A DNA stretch of 64,000 nucleotides, taken from contig OZ234499.1 of the NCBI GenBank assembly GCA_965153455.1, positions 9,544,271-9,608,270 on the forward strand. Direction: 5' to 3'. Below are positions 26,243-38,940 of this stretch, one piece after another. The notes beneath the pieces were generated by a model. That model was not told the DNA's origin and ran no database searches. It saw only the letters and a list, made by a program, of their open reading frames with translations. Within the stretch, counting starts at the first letter, position 1. Each line of letters begins with the position of its first letter. The DNA is from Sphagnum compactum (lineage: Eukaryota; Bryophyta; Sphagnopsida; Sphagnales). The position numbers were made by a program, and so were the translations under genes.

Positions 26243-27210
26243 ATGGGATCCAAAGGCTATTGTAGTAGCACGATGATCTTGTGGGTGGTGTTTGTTGCAT
26301 TTTTAATCATGAGCATGAAAGTGAAAGCTGCAGATCCTGATCCCCTGGTCGATTTTCCAGCCGGCCCCAACGCCCCATTTACTCTCCATAACGTTTTTGT
26401 TAATGGTGTTGTGACACAAGGTTCCGGTGGCACTCGTGCTGCCGTTACCACCGATGTGTTTCCCGCTTTAACGTAATTACATGCACTACTAATATCTTCC
26501 CTCTGAATCCCGATTTTTTCTTATCTCTAAGATGAATATAAAATGCCATATTTGGTTGTTTACACATCTAGACTTTTCCACTTCAACCATTGTATGATCC
26601 CATTTCATTTGAAACGTCCATAAAATGTATAACTCATACATATTTAGCTTTCTTGGAAGGCAAAACCTCTGGATTGTCTAAAGTTTGAAAACTCATTTTA
26701 ACGATGAACTGATCATAAAGGATCATTGCAAAAAGACAATTTATTTTTGGTGCAATATTTTGATGATTTTTGTGAACTATCTTGGTGACAATTTTGGTGA
26801 AGCTTGGTGGTTTTTGGTTGGACGTTTTGCCGATACTTGAAACAGTTAATTTGAGCAATATAAAGCTCACTAATTGAAATTTTCAGTATGATTTAAATTT
26901 TGGATTATATTTTATGAAAATTTTAGTCATGATCTTTGGTTTTTAAATGATGGTTTAGAGTTCATTATTCACAGTTAGACAATATATATATGGACTAACA
27001 AAATTAGAAATGATTTGTTAAGATATATATAACGGATATACTTGTATACGTTATATTGGACTCACCTAATGATAATTCTCATTCTCGTTTCCTAAATTAC
27101 ACTAATCCAAGGCTCAGATGTTAGGACTGTGATATGCATTTGTGTTTCTAATTTAAACAAAAATTGCATGCGAAGATCTTGGCGTGGCCCTCATGTATTT
27201 TACACCTTAT

Positions 27211-27241
<31 letters not shown>

Positions 27242-28445
27242 TGCGTACAGAGGGGAAGGCATTTCTTCAGTGAGGTTTGTTTTGGTGCCATGTGGGGTGA
27301 ACGTGCCACACACACATCCCCGAGCAACGGAGTTGTTGAATGTTGTCTCAGGAGGCCCACTCCTTGTGGGATGGGTCAACACTTCAGGTTCCAAATCTTT
27401 TGATTAATGCGGAACTAAAAAATAATTTTAATTTGTGTTTAAATAAGCTCATTAACATAGAGAGTATTGTTTTGTTCATCTCCGATGATAGAAAGCTTGG
27501 CATGTTTTCCAAGTTCCAATTCAATGATATATTATTATATTTCCATTCTTGGTAGATAAGTTTTTACACAAATGAAGTGGTACCTATTAGGATTCGGTGG
27601 AGCCAAAAATGTGGATTTTGTTTGTTGCAAATAATGTGGTTGTCGTCTTTAAATCCGAGCCTCTTGTGGAAATTGAATTTTAGGATAACTGTGGACCTTG
27701 CTTTGTACTCATGTATATTGCCAAGGGAAATGGAATTGTTGAGCTTGGGGTGCATATAAGATTGAAACTTGGGCAAACCCACAGTTAGTTAGGACAGCCT
27801 TGATGGTCAGTTCTAATGTGCAAATTGTTAATTTGGTTCCAGGAGTTCTCCACACTGATGAATTATTTGCGGGTGATGTGGCACTCTTTCCGCGAGGGCT
27901 ACTTCATTTTGAACAAAACTTGGGGAACACAAATTGCACCTTTATTTCGGCTCTCAATAGCCAAAATGCGGGTGTTTTGGTATGTTCACGAATCAACATA
28001 TCAACAATCTCTTGAATAGTTGAATTCCTTGCTAACATGCCATTCGTCAAAATTGATCCAACTTGGTTTTGACATGCTATGTTTATTATAAAACAATAAT
28101 TTGAATGAAAATATTCATGTCGGGTTCTTGAGTATGTATATTTTAATATGTCTATTTTCGATGTTATGAAGTTAGATATTGATAATTCCACGTTGAAATT
28201 TAAAAGGACATTAAAAATATGAATTTGTTGGGGCTTGGATGAAATGATTTTCAGTATTTGAAACTTTAATAATATATTTGTTTATGGACATGCAGAATGC
28301 AGGACAAGCGTTATTTGCCGTTCCAAACCCTGTCCTTGCAACCGCACTCAACATTCCAATTCCACTTCTCCAAAGTTTTGAAAATAATTTTTCTCCTGCA
28401 CTATTGCAAACAAATATCCTCTCGGGTTGCAATCCGCTGCTTTAG
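26243..28445 (+). CDS. Germin-like protein (cupin), copy 2, four exons
   Basis: Inferred exons are 26243-26472, 27251-27387, 27798-27979 and 28296-28445, each bounded by GT and AG, with phases that join into 232 residues plus a stop. Residues 1-29 form a signal peptide (hydrophobic core MILWVVFVAFLIM) before ADPDPL. Box 1 has His97, His99 and Glu104; box 2 has His159, the full manganese-binding set. The N-terminal disulfide cysteines are missing. The protein should be secreted to the cell wall and assemble as an oligomer like other germins (family knowledge). It is transcribed away from copy 1, 22.5 kb apart, as part of the A/B inverted duplication. Exons 1-3 read the same in both copies; exon 4 differs at a few residues. 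A 29-G run beside the exon 2 acceptor may affect splicing. Confidence 0.82.
27213..27241. repeat. 29-base G homopolymer beside a splice acceptor
   Basis: The tract lies directly upstream of tgcgtacag, the inferred acceptor of exon 2 in germin-like copy 2. It replaces the pyrimidine-rich stretch usual at that place and could fold into a G-quadruplex in RNA. Confidence 0.95.
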
Positions 28446-28967
28446 CTCTAATTGGGTGGAAGCAAATTTGATTTATGTGAGTTCTTGACTTACATCATAG
28501 AGGTGAAAGATCATCTAGCCTAACTTTGCCCCAAGGGAAACAATGGTTTCTTCTTCATCTCCGAAAATACATTACAATAAAACAGATGATCATCATTAGA
28601 GATTATCTAATTATTATGGTATGGAGTGGACTAATTTGAACAAGATTTGAAAATGAAAAATGTTGTGGCATATTTTCATTTATGCCAAACATTGGCATGT
28701 GTTCGAAATGATATAAATAAAAAGTTGCATTTATTATTAAAAGTGCATGCAACTCCCATGCGGATTGGACCCAGTTGAAGTTGATATCCATATTCTTGGA
28801 CATTTAGTATGCTTTGTGGATATTGTTGAAGTATGATGTTTCCTTCATCTTTATCATTATCAAAGTCCAAAAATGTTATGAGGATTTACCTTTATTTACA
28901 ACTAAAACCTTGACAATAATAATTGTTCCGAAGAAGTACCATAGTGAAGTGCATTCTTGTCATATCG

Positions 28968-29540
28968 TACTAGGGTGGCCTGTGCCGTTGGCCCAAGTGT
29001 TACCATGTCTTCAACTGATTTTTCTTCCAACCCCTGGTTGAATTTATTTGAATTCTCGGCGGCAGAAATCACTTAAAATTTAATATCTCCCATAGTCTGA
29101 ATTTAAATCTTATGAAGTAAATTCCATTGAATCCTGCTCATCAAGATCTTTCCGACAAGAGCGAAGGCACATTCCAATTCCTCTAAAATTTTCAGCTATG
29201 ATTTAATTTAATTTTCAGTGAAGATATCATTCAATATTCAAGAACGTTTGCACCGCAAGTCCAAACGACATGAAACTAAGCGGATGCACCCCTCCTCATT
29301 GAGAGCTTTCCAAAGACACCAACAACCCGATCTGAAGCATCGGGGTTGGGTGGATCTCATAACTACAAACAAAACAAACAAACTATCTTCCTTAATAGAT
29401 AGATACTAGTGTGGCCTGTGCTGTTGTCCCAAGTGTTACCATGTTCTCAACTGATTTTTCCTTTCAAAACCTGTTTTTTTGGAATTTATTTGAATTTTCA
29501 GTGGCAGAAATCATTTAAAAATGAATATCTCCCATATGAA
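28968..29540 (+). repeat. Direct repeat pair of about 130 bp
   Basis: 28968-29100 and 29405-29540 share gtggcctgtgc, cccaagtgttaccatg, caactgatttttc, ggcagaaatca and aatatctcccata in order. The spacer of about 300 bases has no recognised gene. This could be a remnant of a small LTR-type element or a local duplication; no target duplication was found. Confidence 0.55.
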
Positions 29541-30073
29541 AATATGATAAAAGAGCTTGAAACGATAATGTGTCATGGGCTATCTCATATTGTCTCAATT
29601 TCGAATGGGTATGTAATTCTTGATGGGTCAACATGTTTATGTGTCACTGAATTTGATTTAATTTCAAATTCTATATGGTTTTGATGTTATAAGTTGGAAT
29701 ATATTTGGTATTAAGCAAACATGAAGTATTACTTGAAGTATAACTTCCACATTTCATGTGACAATTTTTTTCTAAATAAACCAACATAATTTTTTTCCAT
29801 CATGTTGCTTTTGTTCAATTTTCGAAAAGAAAAACTTATTGCCAACATTTATGAAAAAGTTCATTCATTGTAATTTGTCATCCACATTTTTCATTTATAA
29901 ATATCATTCATCCATGAACATGTGACAAAATATTTCTCCATAGCACCAAATATTTTGTCTTAAGTGTTAAATAATATTTTAAAAATATTCTATCAATGTG
30001 AGAAGAATATTTAAAAAAAGATTTGGTCTTGCTCCCTTGCTCATGCTCATATCCATGTTTGACAACTTGCCAA
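29541..30073. other. No recognisable gene
   Basis: AT-rich sequence with no feature I can support. Confidence 0.4.
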
Positions 30074-30185
30074 TACATGCATGTGACAATGTGCAATGTG
30101 CACCCAAAAACTTGGCAACATGCATGTGGCAATGTGTAATGTGCACTTGAAAACATGCCAATGTGCATGTGATAATGTCATGTGG
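30074..30185. repeat. About 43-bp tandem repeat, 2.5 units
   Basis: The unit catgcatgtgacaatgtgca... recurs as catgcatgtggcaatgtgta... and then a partial tgtgcatgtgataatgtc. From 30186 to 30760 nothing else was recognised. Confidence 0.6.
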
Positions 30186-30759
30186 ATTTGTCATGTGTCA
30201 GCTTGGAAACTTGGGTAAATCAACTTGTCAAAATAAACAAGCATTTGGTATTCCATACTAAACCACTATGAATTATGAATGGATTGTGGTTTTTTTGCTT
30301 AGGCTTTCATAAACATTTCTTGGCTTCAAATTTAAGGTTATAGGCATGGTTTCAGTTTGACACAAAAAATAAATAAAAAATGTTTCTAACAATTTTTCAC
30401 ACACATCAAATGCAACCACCTAGTCCAAAATTGCACATACATGCATTGTAATCAAAGAACAAGCATATAAAACAAATTCTTTTACATCTTGTAAATATGT
30501 TCACTTGAAAACTTGATAACCTTATATTTGAATTACATCTGCATGCATTTATGTATGAAACCTTGATACCCAAATCATTGGGTTACTATAAAACATTTTA
30601 CAATGCAAATGTACATGACGTTGTTGCACACTCGTTTCATCTCTATATGCATTCACTAAATGACATGTGTTCCATGTGATTATATCTTATGCATTTGCTT
30701 GATATGAATATAAAGAATTTGTATTTGGGTAGGCATTGGCATAATGGGTGATATGTTTA

Positions 30760-33110
30760 GGTGTAACATGTTGTGACCACGAACATGAACTAATGAGCTC
30801 AACAAAACATTTGGTAAAATATTTTACTCATATGGATAGAATAAATTTGGTATATTTTATGTCACATAAATGTTATACTTTGTGACATGGATGTGTCCAA
30901 ACTTTTTAAGGTGTACTGCTAAGGACAAGAAGGACCTAGTCCTTAATGGATTCCTTTTTTGTATAATATTTTGATCTTCATCAATATTAATGAGTCAAAA
31001 TGTGTCAAATATTTTAGAAGTACCATACTTTAGAACACTATAATTTTAAATTGCATCTATTTCATCCAATTTGTGTATTTACATGGTCAAATAAAATTAT
31101 GTAAAGGAGTACAAAAAAGGCGACACTGTGACAATATTTTGGTACTCCTTAAAGAATTTGGACCCGAATGGAATATTTTATCACATGAAGAAATCCCTTG
31201 CCATGTAGACATAATCTAATAATAGATTAAAGTTGAAAATGGATGATAGTTGGAGATGACCATCCAATTTCTTATTGTTTTTGCTAGTTAATTTATGGGT
31301 TTTGGGTTTTTTGGAAATAAATGGGCCTAAGTCCAAGTTACGCTTCAAACTTTGCATGAAAGAAACCATCTTGCATTTATCATTATTGATGCTACTATTT
31401 GGATGCATTGTTTCTCATTACATGTAAACGGATGTCATTGACCAAGAAAATTCAAGACTAAAATGAACAAAAGGAATTTGAATACTTGAAAAATGTGTAT
31501 CATTTAATGTACTCTCCATTCGCACTTGTAACAACAAGTGTAACAATTTTAGATTATGTTGCAAGGTTTATATTAGACACTTTAATTTTGAATTTATTCT
31601 CCCACAACCCATGTGTTTACTAATGAAAGCCACATATGCACATTGTGCACCATGCAAGACAAATTATTCCTATTTTATAGGGCCTTGACATTACTTGTTA
31701 AGTATTGCACTTTGTTCTAACTCCATTTATACAATATGCAACTACAAGTTGTTGACCACCAAAAAATGCTTATGCAATGTGTTTCTTGGACTATTGTGTT
31801 CCATGAATGATTATAATTTTTTTGTGATTGTTTATCCTTTATTAGAATGCAACACACTATGGATTGTTTCGCTCTAAAAATGGATTCATGCCAAATGGAT
31901 GACATTTGGCTACATCATTGGGGATAAATGCTACCCATTTTTACCTTGGCTCATGATCCCCCATAAACAAAATGCAACTATTAGGCACATTATTTTGGAA
32001 GCCTTTTACAATAAACATGTTTCTAGGGGGAGGATTGTAATTGATAATGTGTTCGAAATACTCAAGAAAACATTTAGATAATTCTTGTTCAAAACCAACC
32101 TTCACATTGTTTGTCTTCCATAGGTTGTTATTGCCCCAAGCTAATGGACATGCATATGTAGATTTTGGGTGTAGCCATCCAATTTACCCATCTACTTGTT
32201 GGGTTTCTTCTCAAAATATGAATGTTGAGTAACTGATTTAATCATGCCTCTATATCATTTTATTTTTTTTGGGTTGTTGCTTGCCTTTTTGTATCATGAG
32301 GTTTCATATCACTCTGAAATGTGAAAAACAATTCATATGACTAACTTTTTAAATAAAATTTGTTTGATAAACATAGAGATAATTAATTTCAATTCCTTTA
32401 AATCTTAATTAAAATGAGATTCTTGAAATTTTGATTTGAAAGATTATGTGCAAGAATTGATTAAAATAAAACACATCAATTTTAATATAAATTTCGTTTT
32501 TGAGATATAAATGTTTTTAATTAATTTGATGTTATTTTTAAAATTTCAATAAGGCTTTTATGCAGATTTAATAACAAAAATTATATAATGAAATTGATTT
32601 TTAATTGATTATTTTTTTGGTATTGTTGGTGCCTTTTATGTTATAAAAGTCTATTATTGCCCTAAGATAATAGACTTGCATGTATGATTTTAGGTTTTAC
32701 TAAGCATGTTCGGGGCAAACCCAACTAGTTACTTGTTTTTGCATTTTATACAATTTGATTTTAGATGGAAGGGATGTAGATGTGGATGCTTTAATGGTTA
32801 AATTGGAACATGAAGATCAACCATACTAGTAAGGTGAAGCAAGGAAATACCAAAACAATGCAAATGTTGGAGTCAATGAGGTAAACCTTGTTTTAGAAGG
32901 TAAGAGATGTTTGGATTCACAAATTGAACCATACGTAGGGAATAGGAGACCATGTTGAAAGTAACAATTGTTTTTGAAATTGAAATGCAAATTTGATTTG
33001 AATTTTCAACAAGTTCAAAGATGGGTATTTATCTCAAAAATTTGAATTGTTCTTCAAATGCCTTGTCATGCTTTAGTTATGTCTTGCCACTAGTTGATCA
33101 TCAAATTTTG
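30760..33110 (+). repeat. Partial direct copy of A (copy C)
   Basis: It matches 5240-7610 in the same orientation with scattered substitutions and small indels, so it is more diverged from A than B is. It includes the MITE at 30893-31165 and lacks the germin-like gene. It ends within about 30 bases of the start of the right palindrome arm, making a rearrangement junction near 33110-33137. Confidence 0.8.
30893..31165. mobile_element. MITE-like element, copy in C
   Basis: Same element and position as in copies A and B, bounded by gtgtccaaactttttaaggt and the complement of gggtccaaattctttaagga. It inserted before the A/B/C duplications. Confidence 0.65.
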
Positions 33111-34379
33111 AGTTGTTTTTCAATGCCTCATCATGCTTTAGGTTTGTTTTTATTATTTACCACTAGTTGATCATCAAATGAAGAATTAGATAGATTGACT
33201 AATGGTGGCATGAGTAATTGGTCTTTGATGAACACATGGCACATTGCTATGCTCAAATTTGAGAGGAAGTTCACCATTTTTTTTTAGTTTGTGAGCATTC
33301 TTGTCATTTTCCTTTAGGTATTTTAGATGTTGTTTGAATGTATTTTCTTGTGACTTGGTTTTGTTCTTATCAATGTTTAGCTACATTGAATTAATTTAGT
33401 CCATGGCATCCACTAGAACCTTGTTGGGTCCAAACATGATTAAGGTACCACATTTGAACCTTAAGGACTCCCACATTCATTTTTTTCTTCATTATTCCCA
33501 TGACCTATCTTACATTTCACCCTTTTTTCTCATGTCAAATGAAATAATTTTGTTCAAAATTTTATATAGACCTCTAAAGTGTCTATTATTTTCACTTATG
33601 AAATTGGGAATAGTAAAATTTATCCAATGAGGGCCATGTTCTATCAATGGCCCAAAATTCCCATAAATTTGGCTTTTAAAAATTAGTTACATTACAATAA
33701 GGCATTTGGTTCTTGTCACATTATACATTTTATACACATTATCACATAAAGTATTTGTGGTAAAAATCTTGGGCCAAAAAAAATTGTTTAAACATTCCTT
33801 AAATGAGTCTTTGATTTTTTTTCTTATGAGACAAAGTCTTGGATTGTTTTCAAGGACTTGGTAGGAATCCTTAAATTTGTTCAAATGACATTCTATGCAT
33901 AGAATAATACTTTTGTAATGTATCTATTTATGAATAAAATCAAACTTTCAATATGAATGTGTCATTAAGTTTCAACATGTTTAAGTGAAGGGTCCAGTGA
34001 ATATAAAATGACATGGTCCTTTTGGGTACCCCAACCATGCTTTGACCCTATTGGTTTTGTTTATGGTTTCACTTATAGGTTAAAAAATTGAAGTCTACTT
34101 CCTCTTAATTCTTGTGTTTTCAAATGTTGTTTTTATAAAATTTGTTTGTTATATGTTGCCTTTAACAAATGCCCTTGATTGTTTGAAATTTTCATGTTAA
34201 ATCTAGACATTACAAGGAATTTTTTTGTTGTAAACGTATTTGGTTATGAAATATTCAATGTTTCCAATAAGAATGCAAACATATGAAATAAATCAAAAAA
34301 TTTAAAACCAAATCTAAACATCATAAACAATATGTGTAAAATTTCAAAATTTGATTTGCAATCCTTTTTTAGGTTGAAG

Positions 34380-34870
34380 GAAAAGTCCATCACAGTCTTG
34401 ATTTTGGAGGCAAATGAGAATGTTTCAAATGTCCACGATACAAGCTAAACATGATAGCCATGCTAATTATACATCCCGCACTGAAATTTGATATTTGATA
34501 TCCTAAAAATGGAACAGACATTCAAGGTGGGCTACAAGGAAAACAAAAGGTTTTTTACATATTTCCCACTAATTGGCATGGGCAAGAGGAGAACATTGAG
34601 CAACACATTGGAGGATAGAATGAGTTGTGGAAATAGAAGCATATGGAGTTCAAGAAGTTTTTGTAGAAGGATCCTAACCTATAGAGGTTTTCGAAGAAGA
34701 TGTTTTTTGTGTGGGATGGGAACCACAAATTTCGTGCATTGTACCCTTTCATTGAGAAGCTTCATTCCAAGGAAAAGGTTTGGCACATTTCGGTGGATAC
34801 AATCATGTTGGACACCATTACATGGCTTGTGGAGCTATTCACGATGATCACACACTTGAACAAGTAGGTA
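34380..34870 (+). pseudogene. VWDGNH-motif protein fragment, copy 3 (broken)
   Basis: This is the inverted duplicate of 16990-16550. The plus strand reads FFVWDGNH (FCVGWEPQ in the neighbouring frame), then EKLHSKEKVWHISVDTIMLDTITWL. One frame stays open for 119 residues (34488-34847), but it is a different frame from the motif. Frame changes and stops mean it is not functional. Confidence 0.45.
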
Positions 34871-35104
34871 TTATTATTATTACATTGATGGTGAATTTGA
34901 AACATTCCATCACATCATAACATTTGCAAATGATTTCTACTACAAGTGCATTGAATACGATCACACAAAACTTAACTTAATCCATGACTTTGTTAGAATA
35001 TTATGCATAGGCAAGATTCCATTGGAACAATTCAAAAACATGATCCTTGAATATTAGTTCAAGAAGTGTGAGGTGAAGAAAAATAAGACTTGGTATCCTC
35101 GACA

Positions 35105-35420
35105 TAAGAGGCTAGATAGTTATTTCTATTCTTAGAATATGAATTTATGGTAGTATACAAGCCAAGGCATAACCATATCATAGCATATGCACTATTTAGG
35201 CTACCATATACTACAAGGACGATAAGTGTTCTTGATCAAATCACATATGCAACTTTGTTTCAACTACAATTTGTGTGGCTGGAGGAAGTGAAGGATTATT
35301 AGTAGATTGGAGAAATGTTTAGTATTTTAACTATGTACCATTCAAAAGCAGTGATTGGCAAAGAGTAAAACCTTTTATGGTTTAAGATGAAATTTTTTAC
35401 CAAATCAATTAGGACAACAT
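35105..35420 (+). pseudogene. Ty3/gypsy RNase H end, right-arm copy
   Basis: This is the inverted duplicate of 15960-16270. It encodes, with stops, a block like EYEFMVVYKP.HNHII..AL.RL followed by TTRTI.VLDQ, typical of the gypsy RNase H to integrase boundary. Confidence 0.5.
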
Positions 35421-36389
35421 ATTTAGATGTTGTGGTTAAGAATGATAATAATTTAGGTTTTACATAAATAGGATTTTCAGAACTATAAAGGTGGGTTTAC
35501 AATACTCACATTTGGGGCCTACATATGAATAAAATAATTATTAATAAATTATATTTAATAACTTCATTAAAAATATTTTCATTGGTTGATGTTAGTGTTG
35601 CATAAATGTCAATATGTAGGATAATGTGTGGATAGGTAGATAGCATGAGAGGGGGTGTTAATTTGTTTGGTTTTGCCACCATATTCCACTAAGTGCCATT
35701 ACTTGGTGTTTGTTACAAATCTTATGTTGTTGATTTAGTTCATGAAGACCTCTTATATAAAAAACCAATCTTAAGGTTGGCTTGTATTTTAAAACATGAA
35801 TATAATGCTTAGATGCAACATAGAGGGTAGTAGCCTAACTTTAAATGTCAAAGCCTCGGTGTGCCTCATAGAATGTTTTTCAAATGCTTTGACCTTGGTT
35901 AAGGTACTTTGGCCCTTAGGAATTAGGCTACAATTCATCTTAATTTGGTTCAATATATATTTCATAGGGATTCACAATCATATCATTACAATTAATCATT
36001 GTCCAATCTCATGTAATTTCATTACAAGTTTCACAATCTTATGACTAAAATGAACCTCTTTTTAACTTAAAAGAAGTCATTCCAAAAATTTCAATTAAAT
36101 CTTTCATAATGTCATATTATTATTTTTTATAAATATTTTCTTTTCTTTTCATTCAACTTTTAGGAATAAATTTCAATTGATTAAAAAAATCATTGTTCTT
36201 CTTTGTCGAAAAAAAATTGATTTGAAATGAAATTGAGAAAATTTAGAATCACCCACTTCCAACTTGAATGCATGTTTCTTGTAGTGGTTTTGATGTGTAA
36301 TCACTCAAAATATAATCGCAAGCATACATGTACACAGATATATACTCTAATCATTTTGACTTAATTTTAAATGATGCTTAATCATGGAT

Positions 36390-38940
36390 GTTCAAACACT
36401 TTATATTGTTGAAAAACCCTTGATGAATAGGGGCGCATGGAGTTGATTTCACAATGCTTCAACCTACGACACAAGCATTATTAAATATTTATTTATAAAA
36501 TAAAATAAGAAATTGGGTAATTTTTTGGTATATTTGGAAAGCCTTTAATGATTAAGGTTTAATGGAGGTGATTTCATAAGTTTTAAAATTCACATGATGA
36601 AGTTATTGAATTTTGAGTTTCTTTCATTTTTGGAAATCCAATCAAAATTCAAAACTTGTCAAATTGAACTTTACACTTGGGCCATCAACACAAGACAAAC
36701 TTATGTTAAGAAACATAAATACGTGTTCAATGACACATGCCACATTAGTTTGTATGGAATATTGCGAGAATAACATGGTTAATCATATAGGTAACAATGA
36801 TATGTGTGAACATTAGATTAATAATGCACAACAATTGTTAATTGGATTGTAACTTTATGATTTTTGTGTTGCCCATGACTTGATCCAACATCAACATAAT
36901 GCCTTGTTGACATTGAATTGAATTGCAAGTATTAATTATTTTGATGATTAGGAATTCTTTTGAAAAAATGGTCCTTATAGTCTCATTGCGTACTTTTGAT
37001 ATTTTAACAACACTTTTCTATACAAGAATGTGATTTATAGTGCATGTGTTATGTAATTGTAATGATTTTCCACATTCATTTTTGTTTTGTGTTTGGATTT
37101 TTTTATTAACGATGTTTTTAATTCTTGTGTGATTAAATCTAACTAATCATATGTGTGGTAGTGGTACATATGGCTATTGATATAACCTAACTTGATAACT
37201 TGCATGAATAAGAAAATTTATAAATTGAACTTGTATATATTTTATTTTAATTTTGTTGTTGTTGTAAATAATAATGTTTTACAACAAGTGAATATATAAT
37301 TTTAGGCTATTACTTTAAACAAAGTCAATTCCAAAATTTTCAATATTTACATATTTGTACAATTTAACCTAGATGTATAATCTATTTACATGGAATAATG
37401 TTTTTTTTGGAAACTACACAAGGAGGATATTTGTGAAAAATAAAATTATAGGGAAATTGGGGTGAATTTTTGGTATTGTTGGAAAGCCTTCAATGAGTAA
37501 GGGTGCATTGAGGTGATTTCATAAGTTTTAAACTCGAGTTGCAAAATATATTTAAATTTGAATCATTTTTGTCAAAAAAATTAATTAATTTGTTTTAAAA
37601 ACATTTGGGACAATAACACAAACCACTTTGGTTTATATTTAGGAAGGTAGTTTGTTTATTTTGTTTTATCACAATGGGATTTATTTTTCATGGAGAAATG
37701 AAGATGGTGCATTGAGGTGATTTCACAAATTTTGACTTGTGATGCATGGATTATTGTTGTGACTTTTGGTCACAACAAATTCAATAAAATATAAATATAA
37801 AAAATCTGAAAATGGTCATTTTGAAATCTTAAACCATGGAGGCCTTCATTGCAATTTAGGTGTTGTTGGAAAGTCTTTGATGAGTAGGGGTGCACCTAGG
37901 TGATTTCATAAATTTTAGACCTATAATGTGAAATTATTGAAATTTGAATAAATTTTGATCACTAGAGATTATATCCTACATATAAAAGCAAACGTGGTGT
38001 CTGTCCGTCTGTGTGTCACAAGACGTTCTGCGTTTTAACATTACGACGGAACCGACAAACATTATTAAAGCAAACATGGTGGTGTCTGTCTGTGTGGACA
38101 AAAATTGGGTAATGCCTGGAAGATTCTTCCAGTCACTGCCCGTTCCCTGTGGAGTTCTTAATTGTCTCAGTTTTTGGCCACCTGGAGTTTGCTTGCACTG
38201 GGGGGGTTCACCAAAACCTAGACATGGAATTTAAAAACCCAAACCTGGAAATTTTTTGGACATGATTTTCAAGACGTGGGATCCTCAGTTTTTGGAGACT
38301 TGGAGTTTGCACTCCGGGTTTCCAAGACCCAAAAAGACCTGGGAAATTTTAGGATATGGTTTTCAGGACATGGTTTTCAAGACTTGGGATCTCAACTTTG
38401 GGGCCTGGATTTTCACACTCGCGGTTTCCAAGACCGAAACCTGAAAACTTTTAGGATGTGATTTTCAGGATGTGGGATCTCAATTTTGGCACATGATTTT
38501 CAGGACATGGATGGGGAACCAGGCGACTTCACAGTGTCCGAAGGTCACGGGCACCCACTAGTATATATATAAGATTTACTTTGCAAAATGACATTACAAC
38601 ATGCACTCAACAAAATAAATCACATTAGTCTATCCATTAAATAACATAATTTGTTTTGTCACATTGACATTCCTCAACCAGTAGGCCTTAGTTTGAGCTC
38701 TTAGTATTGATGGAAAACCATTGATGAATAAGAGTGCATCAAATTAGTTTTGAGATGTTTCAATTCATGGCACTATAGTTATTGATTTTTAGGTTTTTTT
38801 AATTAAAATTTTAATAAAGTAAAAATGAAAATTCTAAAAAAATTGGGCACATTTTTTATACCATTTGAAAGACTTTAATGAATAAGGATGCATAGAAGGT
38901 TTTTATGAGTTTAAATCTTAGACCTAAGGTCTAAAAGATA
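36390..38940 (+). repeat. Dispersed degenerate repeat, at least six copies
   Basis: Copies near 36400, 36525, 37475, 37690, 37860, 38705 and 38870 share ttggaaagcctttgatgag and gggtgcattgaggtgattt, followed by cataagttttaaa-like sequence. Spacing is irregular and units are strongly diverged. It may be an old satellite-like array later broken up by insertions. Confidence 0.55.
37974..38561 (+). mobile_element. Non-autonomous Helitron, 588 bp
   Basis: The sequence begins TCCTACATATAAAAGC, a typical plant Helitron 5' end, and finishes gggcacccaCTAG, the CTRR terminus. It sits exactly between an A (37973) and a T (38562), as Helitrons do. Only a weak hairpin precedes the 3' end. It carries an internal repeat of about 105 bp (38256-38510) with caagac and gggatc motifs. 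It has no rep/helicase. It interrupts the degenerate repeat region. Confidence 0.7.

Larger units (their letters stand above)
22441..28830 (-). repeat. Inverted duplication, copy B
   Basis: This is the inverted partner of 945-6580. It keeps an intact germin-like gene on the plus strand and one MITE. A 979-bp insertion (22648-23626) splits its inner end. At the outer edge near 28835 the match to A's left flank switches to direct orientation. Confidence 0.85.
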
